Numbered from the stretch's first letter, positions 18,183 to 26,471 are shown. The stretch is 64,000 nucleotides of DNA from CBDDYU01 sp965235655 (GCA_965235655.1 CBDDYU010000003.1:1-64000), one strand, 5' to 3'. The notes: generated by a model from the sequence alone, not told the origin. Numbers and translations are program-made.

Positions 18183-19625
18183 TTAAAACTTTTTAAATTT
18201 TATTATTATCCAAGGTAAAAAAGTTGCGACCATAAAAGATAAAAATAATAGTGATTGTGAAACAAATGGTGCAAAAGCATCCTTTGAGAATAAAATCCCT
18301 ACTAATAAACTTTTAGTAAAGTCTGGAATTGGAAATAATAGTAACCCGCCAATTAAACCTATGATGATTGAAATGTAAGCAGTCTTTTCATTTATATTTT
18401 TATCATAAAAACTATAAAAAACTGTAACAACGAAAGCACAACAAAGCAAATCAGCTAACAAAAATAAATATAAAATACTGAAACCTTTAGAAGCTATCAC
18501 AAAAGCGATAATTGATAAAAAAATCATTATGTATTTTGAAAGCAATAAATAATTAGTTTTTTTATTTAGATTAAACGTTGCTTTTCCGTCTACCACGATC
18601 AAACTTGATATAGCATTGACCAATGTATCCACTGTTGAAATTGTTAATGCCAAACCTAAAGTGACTATAATTAATGACAAAAATTCAGTTTGCTCTTTAA
18701 GTAGTAATGAAAAAAAACCTAAATCTGGAATAACTTTTGCATCTACCGAAATAGCAACTAGGCCTGAAAATCCCATAAAAAAAACTATGGGAATAATGAT
18801 AAAAAATGAAACCAATAAACTTTTTCTTAAAGTATCATAATCTTTAGCTGCATATACTCTTTGCCAATTTCCTTGATGGAATAAGTTTGTAGCTGCAACT
18901 GCAATAAAAAATGTTAATCCTGCTGTATAACTTGGCACATAAGAACTGCTTAATAAATGCGGATTTTGTTGATTAATAAATGAAAAATTAAACTGATCAA
19001 CATTAAAATTAATCAAATAAATAGCTGAAATTATCAACAAAACTCCAATTACAATCATTTGAATATTATCAGTAAATATTGAAGCTCGTAGACCTCCATA
19101 AAGTGTGTAGGTTAAAGTTGCTAGCAAAATAATTAATGCTGTAATCCATAATTCTGTTCCTGAAATATAATTGATTAAAATAGCCACTGCAGTAACTTCT
19201 GCACACAAAAATATAAACATGTAAAAGATCATCATTAATAAAATTAATTTGAATAAACTTTTGCCAAATTTTATTCTTAAGAATTCAATTAACGATGAAC
19301 CTTTTGGAAATTCTTCTCTAAGTTTTTTTCCAAGATAAATTAAAAAAATCATTGGAAAAGCTGTACCTAAGGCATAACCTATGACCGCTCCAATACCGCC
19401 CCATGTTGCAGCAGACGCAGGACCAAATAAAATCCAAGCACCAAGTGCAGAAGCAACTAAACTTGTAGTTAATGAAAAAAAACCAATATTTCTATTTGCT
19501 GTTAGATAGTTGTTTATTCCTTGAAATTTTCTTGAGTGATAAAGACCTAAAATTGTAAATACTAAACTTATTACAATTACTAATATTAAAGCTGTTGATT
19601 GACTTATTAATTGTGTTTTATCCAT
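18183..19625 (-). CDS. thiV: Sodium:solute symporter, predicted thiamin pyrimidine (HMP) transporter ThiV
   Basis: This 480-residue SSS-family protein has about 13 helices, beginning with LILVIVISLVFTILGLYHSRKF and including the typical LVASALGAWILFGPASAATWGG (residues 55-77) and FHQGNWQRVYAAKD near residue 250. A TPP riboswitch lies directly upstream, so its substrate is very likely thiamin or a precursor. In SAR11 a symporter in exactly this setting, ThiV, was proposed to import HMP, which these cells require. The assignment to HMP rests on that knowledge. The Shine-Dalgarno (GGGAG) is part of the riboswitch 3' strand. It heads a run of five minus-strand genes. Confidence 0.88.
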   Translation of the reverse strand: MDKTQLISQSTALILVIVISLVFTILGLYHSRKFQGINNYLTANRNIGFFSLTTSLVASALGAWILFGPASAATWGGIGAVIGYALGTAFPMIFLIYLGKKLREEFPKGSSLIEFLRIKFGKSLFKLILLMMIFYMFIFLCAEVTAVAILINYISGTELWITALIILLATLTYTLYGGLRASIFTDNIQMIVIGVLLIISAIYLINFNVDQFNFSFINQQNPHLLSSSYVPSYTAGLTFFIAVAATNLFHQGNWQRVYAAKDYDTLRKSLLVSFFIIIPIVFFMGFSGLVAISVDAKVIPDLGFFSLLLKEQTEFLSLIIVTLGLALTISTVDTLVNAISSLIVVDGKATFNLNKKTNYLLLSKYIMIFLSIIAFVIASKGFSILYLFLLADLLCCAFVVTVFYSFYDKNINEKTAYISIIIGLIGGLLLFPIPDFTKSLLVGILFSKDAFAPFVSQSLLFLSFMVATFLPWIIIKFKKF

Positions 19626-19628
19626 AAT

Positions 19629-19692
19629 CTCCCTTTCTGAATTACCGGACAGGTTCTTAGGGTATAATCTCAGTCTGTTAAGACACCCCTTT
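19629..19692 (-). promoter_or_regulatory. TPP riboswitch (THI element) upstream of thiV
   Basis: Read on the minus strand, the region has the conserved THI-box blocks in order: GGGGTGTC, CTGAGA, ACCC, GAACCTGTCCGGTAAT and AGGGA. They fit the TPP aptamer core. The 3' AGGGAG is followed three bases later by the thiV ATG, so ligand binding would hide the ribosome binding site and block translation. No terminator fits between aptamer and start codon. The aptamer identity rests on the conserved blocks I can see. Confidence 0.92.
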
Positions 19693-19764
19693 AAATTAAC
19701 AATAAGATAGATTGTTTAAATAATCAATTAATCTTTATTTATATAAGATACTTTTAGTATTCTA

Positions 19765-19788
19765 GACCCATTTCCATATAAAATGGTC
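19765..19788. terminator. Hairpin between the M20 gene and the thiV leader
   Basis: GACCCATTT and AAATGGTC form a stem with one bulged base and a seven-base loop, just after the end of the M20 gene on the minus strand. It may end the monooxygenase operon before the riboswitch. A second small hairpin (ATACT-AAA-AGTAT) lies beside it. No strong T-run follows, so terminator function is tentative. Confidence 0.35.
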
Positions 19789-19803
19789 CTTGGCGCCATG
19801 CAG

Positions 19804-20964
19804 CTAATAAATTAAGTTATTGATTAATTTATCCATGAATTTTCCACCTTTTTCCATCTGTTCAATGGCAATATATTCATCTGGTTTATGTGCTTGATTA
19901 ATACTACCTGGTCCACAAACAATTGTTGGTATGTTTAATTTCTTTTTAAACAATCCCCCCTCTGTACCAAATATAACTTTTTTATGTTTAGTGTCGTTAA
20001 GAATATCTTTAACCTGTTTTACAGGATTAATAGTTTCCGAGATATTTAAACCTGGATAATTTATTTTTTCAGAAAAAGTAATATTTGTTTTATCTGAAAT
20101 CTTATGCATTTCATTAGTAATCAATTTTTCTGCATATTGATGAATTCTTTGCATAATTTCTTTTGGGTCATCTTCTGCAAGATGTCTAATTTCAAATTCA
20201 AACTGACACAAATTTGGTACAATATTTAAGATTGTGCCTCCATTGATTAATCCTGTATGCAAAGTTGAGTAAGGAATTTCGTATTCATTATCAAATGGGC
20301 CTAATTGAGACTTTTCTTTATTTAATTCTTCAATATATGAAATTAATTTTGCAGCATAATTGATTGCATTTACTCCATAAGGTGCTTGTCCTGAATGACA
20401 TGAAAATCCATCAACTTTTACTCCATAAGCATGCTTGCCTTTATGGCCAATAACTACCTCCATACTAGTTGGCTCACCCACTATACAAAATTCAGGGTTT
20501 ATCGATTTTTTTTCAATTAGATCTAATAATCCATGTACACCAACACACCCTATTTCTTCATCGTATGAAAAAGCAAGGTGTATTGGCTTGTTAAGTTTTG
20601 TCTCAACCATTTTTGAAACTCTGCTTAATACAACGGCAATAAAACCTTTCATATCAGATGAACCTCTACCAAATAATTTATTATCTCTTTCGGTTAATGT
20701 GAATGGATCGGATGACCATTTTTGGTTTTTAATTGGTACTACATCGGTATGTCCTGATAAAACAATCCCTCCTTTTGCATCTCCACCAATTGTAGCAAAA
20801 AGATTGGCTTTATTTTTTGTTTCATCATAAATGAGTTCAGATTTAATATTAAAACCATTTAAATAGTTTTCGATAAATTTTATTAAATCTAAATTTGATT
20901 TAAAACTTGTTGTATCAAAACCTACAAGTTTTCTTAATATTTCAATTGAATTTTTTTCAATCAT
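19804..20964 (-). CDS. M20 family amidohydrolase, acetylornithine deacetylase (ArgE)-like
   Basis: The 386-residue zinc hydrolase has metal-ligand motifs SGHTDVVP near residue 80, GRGSSDMKGF near residue 111 and DEEIG near residue 144. The ArgE-like ending has GTEGGLF and AHKPDEY. I chose the ATG at 20964, which gives MIEKNSIEILRKLVGFDT, rather than an upstream frame opening. ArgE removes acetyl from N-acetylornithine. In this operon, after RidA and DUF1028 and behind a flavin monooxygenase, a catabolic role on another N-acyl compound is equally possible. It starts 4 bases after the DUF1028 stop. SAR11 genomes may use ArgJ instead, so the biosynthetic name is not certain. Confidence 0.75.
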   Translation of the reverse strand: MIEKNSIEILRKLVGFDTTSFKSNLDLIKFIENYLNGFNIKSELIYDETKNKANLFATIGGDAKGGIVLSGHTDVVPIKNQKWSSDPFTLTERDNKLFGRGSSDMKGFIAVVLSRVSKMVETKLNKPIHLAFSYDEEIGCVGVHGLLDLIEKKSINPEFCIVGEPTSMEVVIGHKGKHAYGVKVDGFSCHSGQAPYGVNAINYAAKLISYIEELNKEKSQLGPFDNEYEIPYSTLHTGLINGGTILNIVPNLCQFEFEIRHLAEDDPKEIMQRIHQYAEKLITNEMHKISDKTNITFSEKINYPGLNISETINPVKQVKDILNDTKHKKVIFGTEGGLFKKKLNIPTIVCGPGSINQAHKPDEYIAIEQMEKGGKFMDKLINNLIY

Positions 20965-20968
20965 ATAT

Positions 20969-21646
20969 TTATAAATCGCCTGGAACACCATAACTTGGTG
21001 CCTTAGTTGGATCTAATGCTCTTGATTTATAATCTTGCATTTGTGGTTCATAAGCTTTCCACAATTTATATAATTCATTTATTGGATCATTATCAGACCA
21101 ATCAATTCTTAAATCAATTAGAGGCCAAGATGTATCGTCTACAACTTTTATCCCAGCAGAATGAACGGGTCCCGCTTCTCCACCAGCATCAAGTCCTGCC
21201 TTTAATGATATCATTAACCGTTCTGGAAAAAATAAATTAGAATTTTCTACAAAACTATTAATCATAATTTCTGGTATATTTTTAGCCTTGAGCATATTGC
21301 CAGCAGCTAAACAATTAGATCCTTTGGCTAATCCATGAATTCCTAATATGTTATTACCTGTATGAGATGATAGATTTCCAAAATTATCTATTAAAAGTAA
21401 TTGCCGATAATCAATATTTGTTTTTTCTTTTTTTATTTTTTCTATTACCTTCTCTGGGGACATTCCTTGCTCTAAATAATCTAACATTAAATTTCCTAAA
21501 CTTGGATCAGTAACATTTTGTGTTGCAGCTGCCCCTACTCCTGCACGCACCCAAGGACAACGACTAGCAACACTAATGCTTGAAGAGGAAATAACAACCC
21601 CAAGCATTTTAGTTTTTTCACATCTTGCAACTAAAGAAAAAGTCAT
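20969..21646 (-). CDS. DUF1028 family protein (Ntn-hydrolase-like)
   Basis: This 225-residue protein matches DUF1028: MTFSLVARC at the start, then SSSISVASRCPWVRAGVGAAATQN near residues 20-45 and AGNML near residue 95. The family is placed with N-terminal nucleophile hydrolases, and the residue after Met is Thr, a possible nucleophile (inference). Function is unknown. The ATG overlaps the RidA stop by 4 bases (ATGA), so both are translated together. With RidA, M20 and a flavin monooxygenase it forms an unusually tight four-gene set, probably a catabolic pathway for a nitrogen compound. Confidence 0.82.
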   Translation of the reverse strand: MTFSLVARCEKTKMLGVVISSSSISVASRCPWVRAGVGAAATQNVTDPSLGNLMLDYLEQGMSPEKVIEKIKKEKTNIDYRQLLLIDNFGNLSSHTGNNILGIHGLAKGSNCLAAGNMLKAKNIPEIMINSFVENSNLFFPERLMISLKAGLDAGGEAGPVHSAGIKVVDDTSWPLIDLRIDWSDNDPINELYKLWKAYEPQMQDYKSRALDPTKAPSYGVPGDL

Positions 21647-22059
21647 GAAGGGATTACCGCTGTTGCATCAATTTCAACTAACCATTCTGGTCTTGCCAAT
21701 CGATTAACTACTAAACCTGTGGATACTGGATAAACTCCCTTAGTGTATTCTCCAATTACTCTATAAATTGCTTCTCTATTATTAATATCCGTAATGTAGA
21801 CAACAATTTTTACCAAATGATCCATCGATCCACCTGCTTCCTCGATTAATTGTTTAATATTTTGCATCACTTTATGCGTTTGTGCAGCTGGATCATTGCT
21901 ATTAATATTAACTCCATCCTCTAAATTTTGAGGACATTGTCCTCTCATCCATACCGTCTTGCCACCCTCAGTAACAACAGCATGACATAAGTCATTATTC
22001 AGATTTTGTTCTGGATAAGTGTCTTTAGTATTAAATTTTCTTATTCTTTTATGGGTCAT
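21643..22059 (-). CDS. RidA/YjgF/UK114 family deaminase-like protein
   Basis: The 138-residue protein belongs to the RidA superfamily: VVTEGGKTVWMRGQCPQ near residue 28, VVYITDINNREAIYRVIGEY near residue 85, and RLARPEWLVEIDATAVI at the end, with the RidA-type arginine in RPEWLVEI. RidA proteins hydrolyse reactive imine or enamine intermediates, and RutC-type members act in pyrimidine catabolism. It starts 1 base after the monooxygenase stop and overlaps DUF1028 by 4 bases. A role in clearing an imine made by the monooxygenase is a reasonable inference. Confidence 0.85.
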   Translation of the reverse strand: MTHKRIRKFNTKDTYPEQNLNNDLCHAVVTEGGKTVWMRGQCPQNLEDGVNINSNDPAAQTHKVMQNIKQLIEEAGGSMDHLVKIVVYITDINNREAIYRVIGEYTKGVYPVSTGLVVNRLARPEWLVEIDATAVIPS

Positions 22060-22060
22060 T

Positions 22061-23305
22061 TTAATTTGCTATTTTTATATTATCTTTTTTTGAAATTTGT
22101 TCTGCTAAATATTTTGCATCTTGCCAAACACCCCAAATAAATGAAGAGCCACGCATTGATAACCAGGGTAAGCCAATAAAATATATTCCATTTTCTTTGC
22201 CTACTCCCCTATAATGCTCAGGCTTGCCAGCTGTATCAAACGTATCAACTTTTAACCAACTAAAATCATATTGATAGCCAGTTGCCCAAATTATATTTTT
22301 AATATTTTCTTTTTTGATATCAATTTCTAAAATTGGATTAGTAACACATTGTGGATCAGAAGTTATTATTCTCGCTTCAGGTTCTTCAGGAAAATCTAAA
22401 TTATTATTTTTTATATACTCGTCAGCCTGATCTAAAACAGATAAATAATTTTTATCACCATTATCCAAATTTATCTTTAAATCATTTTCAAATAATAATT
22501 TGCCTTCTTTAAAATTTTTAGTCATTCCTACCAAGTTCATTCCTAGGTTAGCAAATTTTCTAAAATCTATAGTTTTACCCCCTTCATAACCACTCACTGC
22601 AATCGTAACATGTTGTGTGTTTGGATCAGGTGTTTTTTTCTGCCAAACACCTAATGCTCCAAACCACCAGACATTATCTTTTCCTCTATACCTTCTTGGA
22701 GGTCTATTATGAGGCCCAATAGATAAAAAAACTTTTTTTCCAGATAACATCAACTCTTGGGCTATTTGTGATCCAGATGAACCTGAGCCAATAACTAGTA
22801 TTGCTCCTTCAGAAAATTGATTTGGATTTTTATAAAATTGAGAATGAATTTGATTTAGATTTTCTTGCTCTGGAATTATTGATGGCATTACAGGTTTTTG
22901 AAAAGCTCCAGTAGCAACAACGATATTTTTTGATTTAATTATTCCGTCTGAGGTTTTAACTTCAAATTGATTAGTAGTAAAATCTTTGGTTGCTTCCTCT
23001 GCTAAAACATTTGTCCTTATTGGTGCATTAATTTTTTTTGCAAATTTTTCAAAATATTCAATAATTTCATTTTTATGTGCAAAATAATTTGGTGAATGAT
23101 CTTCAAAGTCTAAAGTGGGAAATCGATCATGCCAAGCTGGACCATTGGCAACTAGAGAGTCCCACCTGCAACTTCTCCAACTTTCAACAATTCGATTTTT
23201 TTCAATGATTAAATGTGGAACTCCATGATTGCTTAAATGTTCACTGGTAGCCAAACCTGCCTGACCTGCTCCCACTATAAGAGTATCTATAAATTCTGTT
23301 TTCAT
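22061..23305 (-). CDS. Flavin-containing monooxygenase (CzcO-like)
   Basis: The 414-residue flavoprotein has an N-terminal FAD dinucleotide fold (VGAGQAGLATSEHL) and the Baeyer-Villiger/FMO-like ESWR-x5-D segment near residue 42. A second NADPH fold (VIGSGSSGSQIAQEL) lies near residue 170, and WATGYQYDF near residue 335 is the family ATG motif. It uses NADPH and O2 to oxygenate N, S or C atoms. It is not the trimethylamine monooxygenase type as judged from length and motifs, though I could not align it. It is the first gene of the RidA-DUF1028-M20 set, so its substrate is probably a nitrogen compound. Confidence 0.83.
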   Translation of the reverse strand: MKTEFIDTLIVGAGQAGLATSEHLSNHGVPHLIIEKNRIVESWRSCRWDSLVANGPAWHDRFPTLDFEDHSPNYFAHKNEIIEYFEKFAKKINAPIRTNVLAEEATKDFTTNQFEVKTSDGIIKSKNIVVATGAFQKPVMPSIIPEQENLNQIHSQFYKNPNQFSEGAILVIGSGSSGSQIAQELMLSGKKVFLSIGPHNRPPRRYRGKDNVWWFGALGVWQKKTPDPNTQHVTIAVSGYEGGKTIDFRKFANLGMNLVGMTKNFKEGKLLFENDLKINLDNGDKNYLSVLDQADEYIKNNNLDFPEEPEARIITSDPQCVTNPILEIDIKKENIKNIIWATGYQYDFSWLKVDTFDTAGKPEHYRGVGKENGIYFIGLPWLSMRGSSFIWGVWQDAKYLAEQISKKDNIKIAN

Positions 23306-23339
23306 ATTATTTTTTAAATCTTTTATGAATTTTTATATT

Positions 23340-23429
23340 CTATAAAAAATTTTTTTCGATTAGATAATAAACTGTAAATATTATCAAAGAAGCACAAATA
23401 AGTATAAAAACTTTCTCTTGATTGCTCAT
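23340..23429 (-). CDS. Possible 29-residue single-helix membrane peptide
   Basis: ATG 23429 follows the stop of the upstream 96-residue gene by one base. The ORF encodes MSNQEKVFILICASLIIF and a few further residues, one clear membrane helix with short polar ends (ending IEKNFL). It lies in the gap before the monooxygenase. The close spacing and helix are the only support. Chance is possible in AT-rich sequence, where hydrophobic codons are common. Confidence 0.3.
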   Translation of the reverse strand: MSNQEKVFILICASLIIFTVYYLIEKNFL

Positions 23430-23430
23430 T

Positions 23431-23721
23431 TTATTGATTTTTATGCTCCATTATTTCAATCATGCATTGGGTAGCATACTCTTTCCATTCCGATGATGTT
23501 TTGTTTTTAAGACTATTTAGGTGATCTCTATTATTTTGAATATCTTGCTTATGTTTTAACATATCAGCATCAGAAAGATTAGCTATCATTGCATCTAAAT
23601 TAGTTTCCATTGCATTAATCCAACCGTTACCTAATTCAACACATTTCAACTCATCTTTTTCATCACAAATTTGTTTAAAAAAATTAAATATTACATCATC
23701 AGTTTTAATAGAGTCTGACAT
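23431..23721 (-). CDS. Small acidic helical protein of unknown function
   Basis: I do not recognise this 96-residue protein. It is soluble, lacks a signal peptide, and is probably all-helical, with segments IFNFFKQICDEKDELKCVEL and NLSDADMLKHKQDIQNNRDHL. Three cysteines are spread over the length. It starts 3 bases after the stop of the pentapeptide-repeat gene and so is probably co-expressed with it. No catalytic motif is evident. Confidence 0.6.
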   Translation of the reverse strand: MSDSIKTDDVIFNFFKQICDEKDELKCVELGNGWINAMETNLDAMIANLSDADMLKHKQDIQNNRDHLNSLKNKTSSEWKEYATQCMIEIMEHKNQ

Positions 23722-23724
23722 TTT

Positions 23725-24234
23725 TTATTTATTACAAACGCCAATTGACTCTGGTCCACAAGTCTCACCATTTGTCCACTTTGCCCCAATCAAATTAGCA
23801 CCATCAAAATTTGCATTAGTTAAATTTGCAGATGTAAAATTTGCCTCCATTAAATTTGCATTTTGAAAATTGGCTTCTATTAAAGTTGCACCCATAAAAT
23901 CAACTCTGGTTAAGTTTGCACTTGTAAAATTAGATTTTTCAAAATTCGCGCCAATATTTACACTTTCATAAAGATTAGCTCTCACAAAAGTTGATTCTGG
24001 AAATGTACCAAACGATAAATTAGAATTCATCATTATACTTTTATCAAAATTGACTTGAATAAAACTTGTGAACGATAAGTTGGAATTTGGTAAGTAACTT
24101 CCTTGAAGATCTTGAGCGTCAGAAAATCTACAATTTGAATAATCTACTCCGTCAGTTAAAGGATCATCACATCCAGCTTGAACTGGTGAAAATAAAAAAA
24201 GTGAAAAAAAAATGGCTATAAATATTTTTTTCAT
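23725..24234 (-). CDS. Exported pentapeptide-repeat protein
   Basis: The 169-residue protein has a signal peptide (MKKIFIAIFFSLFLFSPVQA) and about 20 tandem pentapeptides of the A(N/D)Lxx type from residue 40 onward, for example FTSANLTRVDFMGATLIEA and ANFTSANLTNANFDGANL. Such repeats fold as a right-handed quadrilateral beta helix. Two cysteines near each end of the mature protein may form disulfides. Location should be periplasmic. The function of most such proteins is unknown. It is the first gene of the run that leads into the flavin monooxygenase. Confidence 0.85.
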   Translation of the reverse strand: MKKIFIAIFFSLFLFSPVQAGCDDPLTDGVDYSNCRFSDAQDLQGSYLPNSNLSFTSFIQVNFDKSIMMNSNLSFGTFPESTFVRANLYESVNIGANFEKSNFTSANLTRVDFMGATLIEANFQNANLMEANFTSANLTNANFDGANLIGAKWTNGETCGPESIGVCNK

Positions 24235-24482
24235 AAATCAATGCTAACAAATTAAAACTCTATTAACAATACTCTTAAGAAATAAGGAAAAATTAACTAC
24301 TTTTCCCAATTAAATCTTGGAAATGTTTCGAAAGCTCTGATTATACTTTCTGACCAGCTGTAAAACGATACAGAGTTCAAATAGCTAAACTAGATAAGTT
24401 GTTAATTTTTTTAGCTCAAATAATTAAAAAAATTACATTGCTAGATGAAAAAATTCAGAAATATTATTTTTCTTAATATTTT
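24235..24482. other. 248-base spacer with a possible gene fragment
   Basis: There is no complete gene. The minus strand has an open frame at 24297-24389 lacking an ATG, ending in YSWSESIIRAFETFPRF and NWEK before a TAG. The amino acid mix looks like the C-terminus of a real protein, so this may be a decayed remnant. A promoter for the pentapeptide-repeat gene probably lies at the left end. No other structure was seen. Confidence 0.35.
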
Positions 24483-25352
24483 TTAATTTATTTTATTTAA
24501 TCGTTCAATTTCCTTATAAAGAGCACTATGGTCATCATTTTCATTGCCATGTTCCACAAGTGATTTGAACATTTGTTTAATCAACTTTGATATAGGTAAA
24601 TCTGTTTTATAGTCTCCAGCACACTCAAGAATATTATTCATATCTTTTAAATGAGTTGAAACCTTTCCTTTAGGAGAAAAATCTTTATCAATCATACGTT
24701 TACCATGATTTTGTAAAATTTTACTATCTGCAAAACCTCCCGCTAGAGCTTTTATAAATTTATTTGCGTCTACACCTGCTTTTTCACATAAAGTAATAGC
24801 TTCTGCTACCGCACCAATAGTCACTCCAACAATTACTTGATTTGCAAGTTTAGAAACTTGGCCACTACCTATGGGTCCAACTAAAGTTGGATTACCCATA
24901 ACTTTTAATACACTGTAAGCATTCTTAAAAACTAATTCATCTCCACCAACCATGATTGCTAAAGTTGCATCTTCTGCACCGATTGTACCACCTGAAACTG
25001 GAGCGTCTAAAAAATTTACCCTTTTTTCTTTTAATAATTTACCGAAGTGCATAGCTATTCTTGGTTTAATAGATGACATATCAATTACTGTAGAATTTTC
25101 TTTTATATTTTCTAAAAATTCTGAATTGCCTAAAACTTTTTCAACTGCATCATCATCTGTTAACATTGTGATTACTAAATCTGCCCCACTAACTGCTTCA
25201 GCTAATGATTTTGAAATGTTTGCGCCAAATTCCTTCAAGGGTTCAGCTTTTTTTAAAGTTCTTGTAAAAACACTAATATTTAACTTTTGATTTAATAAGT
25301 TTTTCACCATAGGAAAACCCATTAATCCAGTTCCAATAAAACCTATTTTCAT
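24483..25352 (-). CDS. Beta-hydroxyacid dehydrogenase (3-hydroxyisobutyrate/tartronate semialdehyde reductase family)
   Basis: The 289-residue enzyme has the N-terminal NAD(P) fold GFIGTGLMGFPMVKNL, the family block DAPVSGGTIGAEDATLAIMVGG (substrate site) near residue 117 and the catalytic lysine region GSGQVSKLANQ near residue 167. It oxidises or reduces small beta-hydroxyacids such as 3-hydroxyisobutyrate, tartronate semialdehyde or gamma-hydroxybutyrate. The cofactor preference is not clear. It is separated from a second family member by a small membrane protein gene, and the two differ widely in sequence. Confidence 0.85.
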   Translation of the reverse strand: MKIGFIGTGLMGFPMVKNLLNQKLNISVFTRTLKKAEPLKEFGANISKSLAEAVSGADLVITMLTDDDAVEKVLGNSEFLENIKENSTVIDMSSIKPRIAMHFGKLLKEKRVNFLDAPVSGGTIGAEDATLAIMVGGDELVFKNAYSVLKVMGNPTLVGPIGSGQVSKLANQVIVGVTIGAVAEAITLCEKAGVDANKFIKALAGGFADSKILQNHGKRMIDKDFSPKGKVSTHLKDMNNILECAGDYKTDLPISKLIKQMFKSLVEHGNENDDHSALYKEIERLNKIN

Positions 25353-25377
25353 AAGAGTATAAGTATTTATGATAAAT

Positions 25378-25557
25378 CTATTTTTTTAGACAATTGTTAA
25401 CTAAAATTGCCATTAAAATCCAAATTATAAATGCTTCACCATGTGTAAATGTGTAATCAGCACCAGCAACACCAGCAATAAAATTTACAGCATAAATAAT
25501 AACGGTCGAGATTACTAGGCTAGTTAATAATTTAATTAAACCATCAATGTAATTCAT
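25378..25557 (-). CDS. 59-residue two-helix membrane protein
   Basis: This short ORF starts at ATG 25557 (MNYIDGLIKLLTSLVISTV) and ends at TAG 25378, 25 bases before the dehydrogenase start at 25352. It has two hydrophobic segments (LLTSLVISTVIIYAVNFIAGV and EAFIIWILMAILV) around a short loop ADYTFTHG. The fully open frame, membrane pattern and operon-like spacing support a real gene. I do not recognise a family. It is a possible SAR11-specific small membrane protein. Confidence 0.6.
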   Translation of the reverse strand: MNYIDGLIKLLTSLVISTVIIYAVNFIAGVAGADYTFTHGEAFIIWILMAILVNNCLKK

Positions 25558-25613
25558 ATATAAACATTATACTTATTTTAATATAATGCAAACTTGATTA
25601 ACTATAGGATTTT

Positions 25614-26471
25614 ATGAAAAATATTGGATTTATTGGTGTCGGGTATATGGGTTATGGCATAGCTAAAAATATTCTTAAAAATAAAAATAATCTTTTTGTA
25701 ATTGCTAACAAAAACAGAAAACCGATCGATAAAATTGTGAGTGAAGGAGCAAAAGAAGTTAAATCCATAAAAGATTTCTCTGAGAAAAAACTAGATTGTC
25801 TTTTCTTGTGTGTGACTAACACACCGATAGCAATTAGTATTGCTAAAGAACTTTCAAATGTATTGTCTGAAGGAACATTGATAATAGATATTACCACTCA
25901 TAATAAAACTGGATCAATAGAAACCAATAAAATATTTGAAGATAAAAAAATTAGATATATAGAGTGTCCAGTAATGGGTGGACCAGTTCAAGCTGAAGAA
26001 GGAGTTTTGGGTGGTATCGTAGGTGGAACTGAAGAAAACTTTAGTAAAGCAGAGCCCTATTTAAAGATGTTCTGTAAAAACTATTTTTATTTTGGTTCTA
26101 TTGGCATGGGAGCAAAATCAAAGCTATTAAACAACTTTTTAACCTTAGGCAATGCTGCATTAATTAATCATCTAGCAAAAACTGGTAAAGCTTTAGGTTT
26201 GGACTTACAAAAATTGTTTGAAGTTGCAAAATTAGGCTCTGGAAATTCAGCTGCTTTAAATAGAGTTTTTGAAAATTTATTAAAAAATGATTTTACAGGT
26301 TTTAAATTTACTGCAAATAATTCTGTTAAGGATTTATCCTATATTCAAGACTTATTAAAAGAATTTCCTGAAGCAGAAAAAATTGCCGAGGTAAATAAAA
26401 ATTATTTTAAAAAAGCTGTTGAAGATGGTTATGGTGAAAATTTTATCAGTGAACTTATAAATAAAAAGTAA
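25614..26471 (+). CDS. Second beta-hydroxyacid dehydrogenase (NAD(P)-binding)
   Basis: The 285-residue protein has GFIGVGYMGYGIAKNIL at the N-terminus, ECPVMGGPVQAEEGVLGGIVGG near residue 117 and GMGAKSKLLNNFL near residue 165, where the lysine is the family catalytic residue. It belongs to the 3-hydroxyisobutyrate dehydrogenase superfamily but is clearly different from the neighbouring minus-strand member. After GGI the family pattern departs from the 3-HIBADH norm, so the substrate may differ. It is divergent from the 59-residue membrane gene, with 56 bases between the starts. Confidence 0.8.
   Translation: MKNIGFIGVGYMGYGIAKNILKNKNNLFVIANKNRKPIDKIVSEGAKEVKSIKDFSEKKLDCLFLCVTNTPIAISIAKELSNVLSEGTLIIDITTHNKTGSIETNKIFEDKKIRYIECPVMGGPVQAEEGVLGGIVGGTEENFSKAEPYLKMFCKNYFYFGSIGMGAKSKLLNNFLTLGNAALINHLAKTGKALGLDLQKLFEVAKLGSGNSAALNRVFENLLKNDFTGFKFTANNSVKDLSYIQDLLKEFPEAEKIAEVNKNYFKKAVEDGYGENFISELINKK

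Noticed and set aside
20435..20830. 131-residue plus-strand ORF inside the M20 gene
   Set aside because: It is fully antisense to a well recognised enzyme and has no family features.
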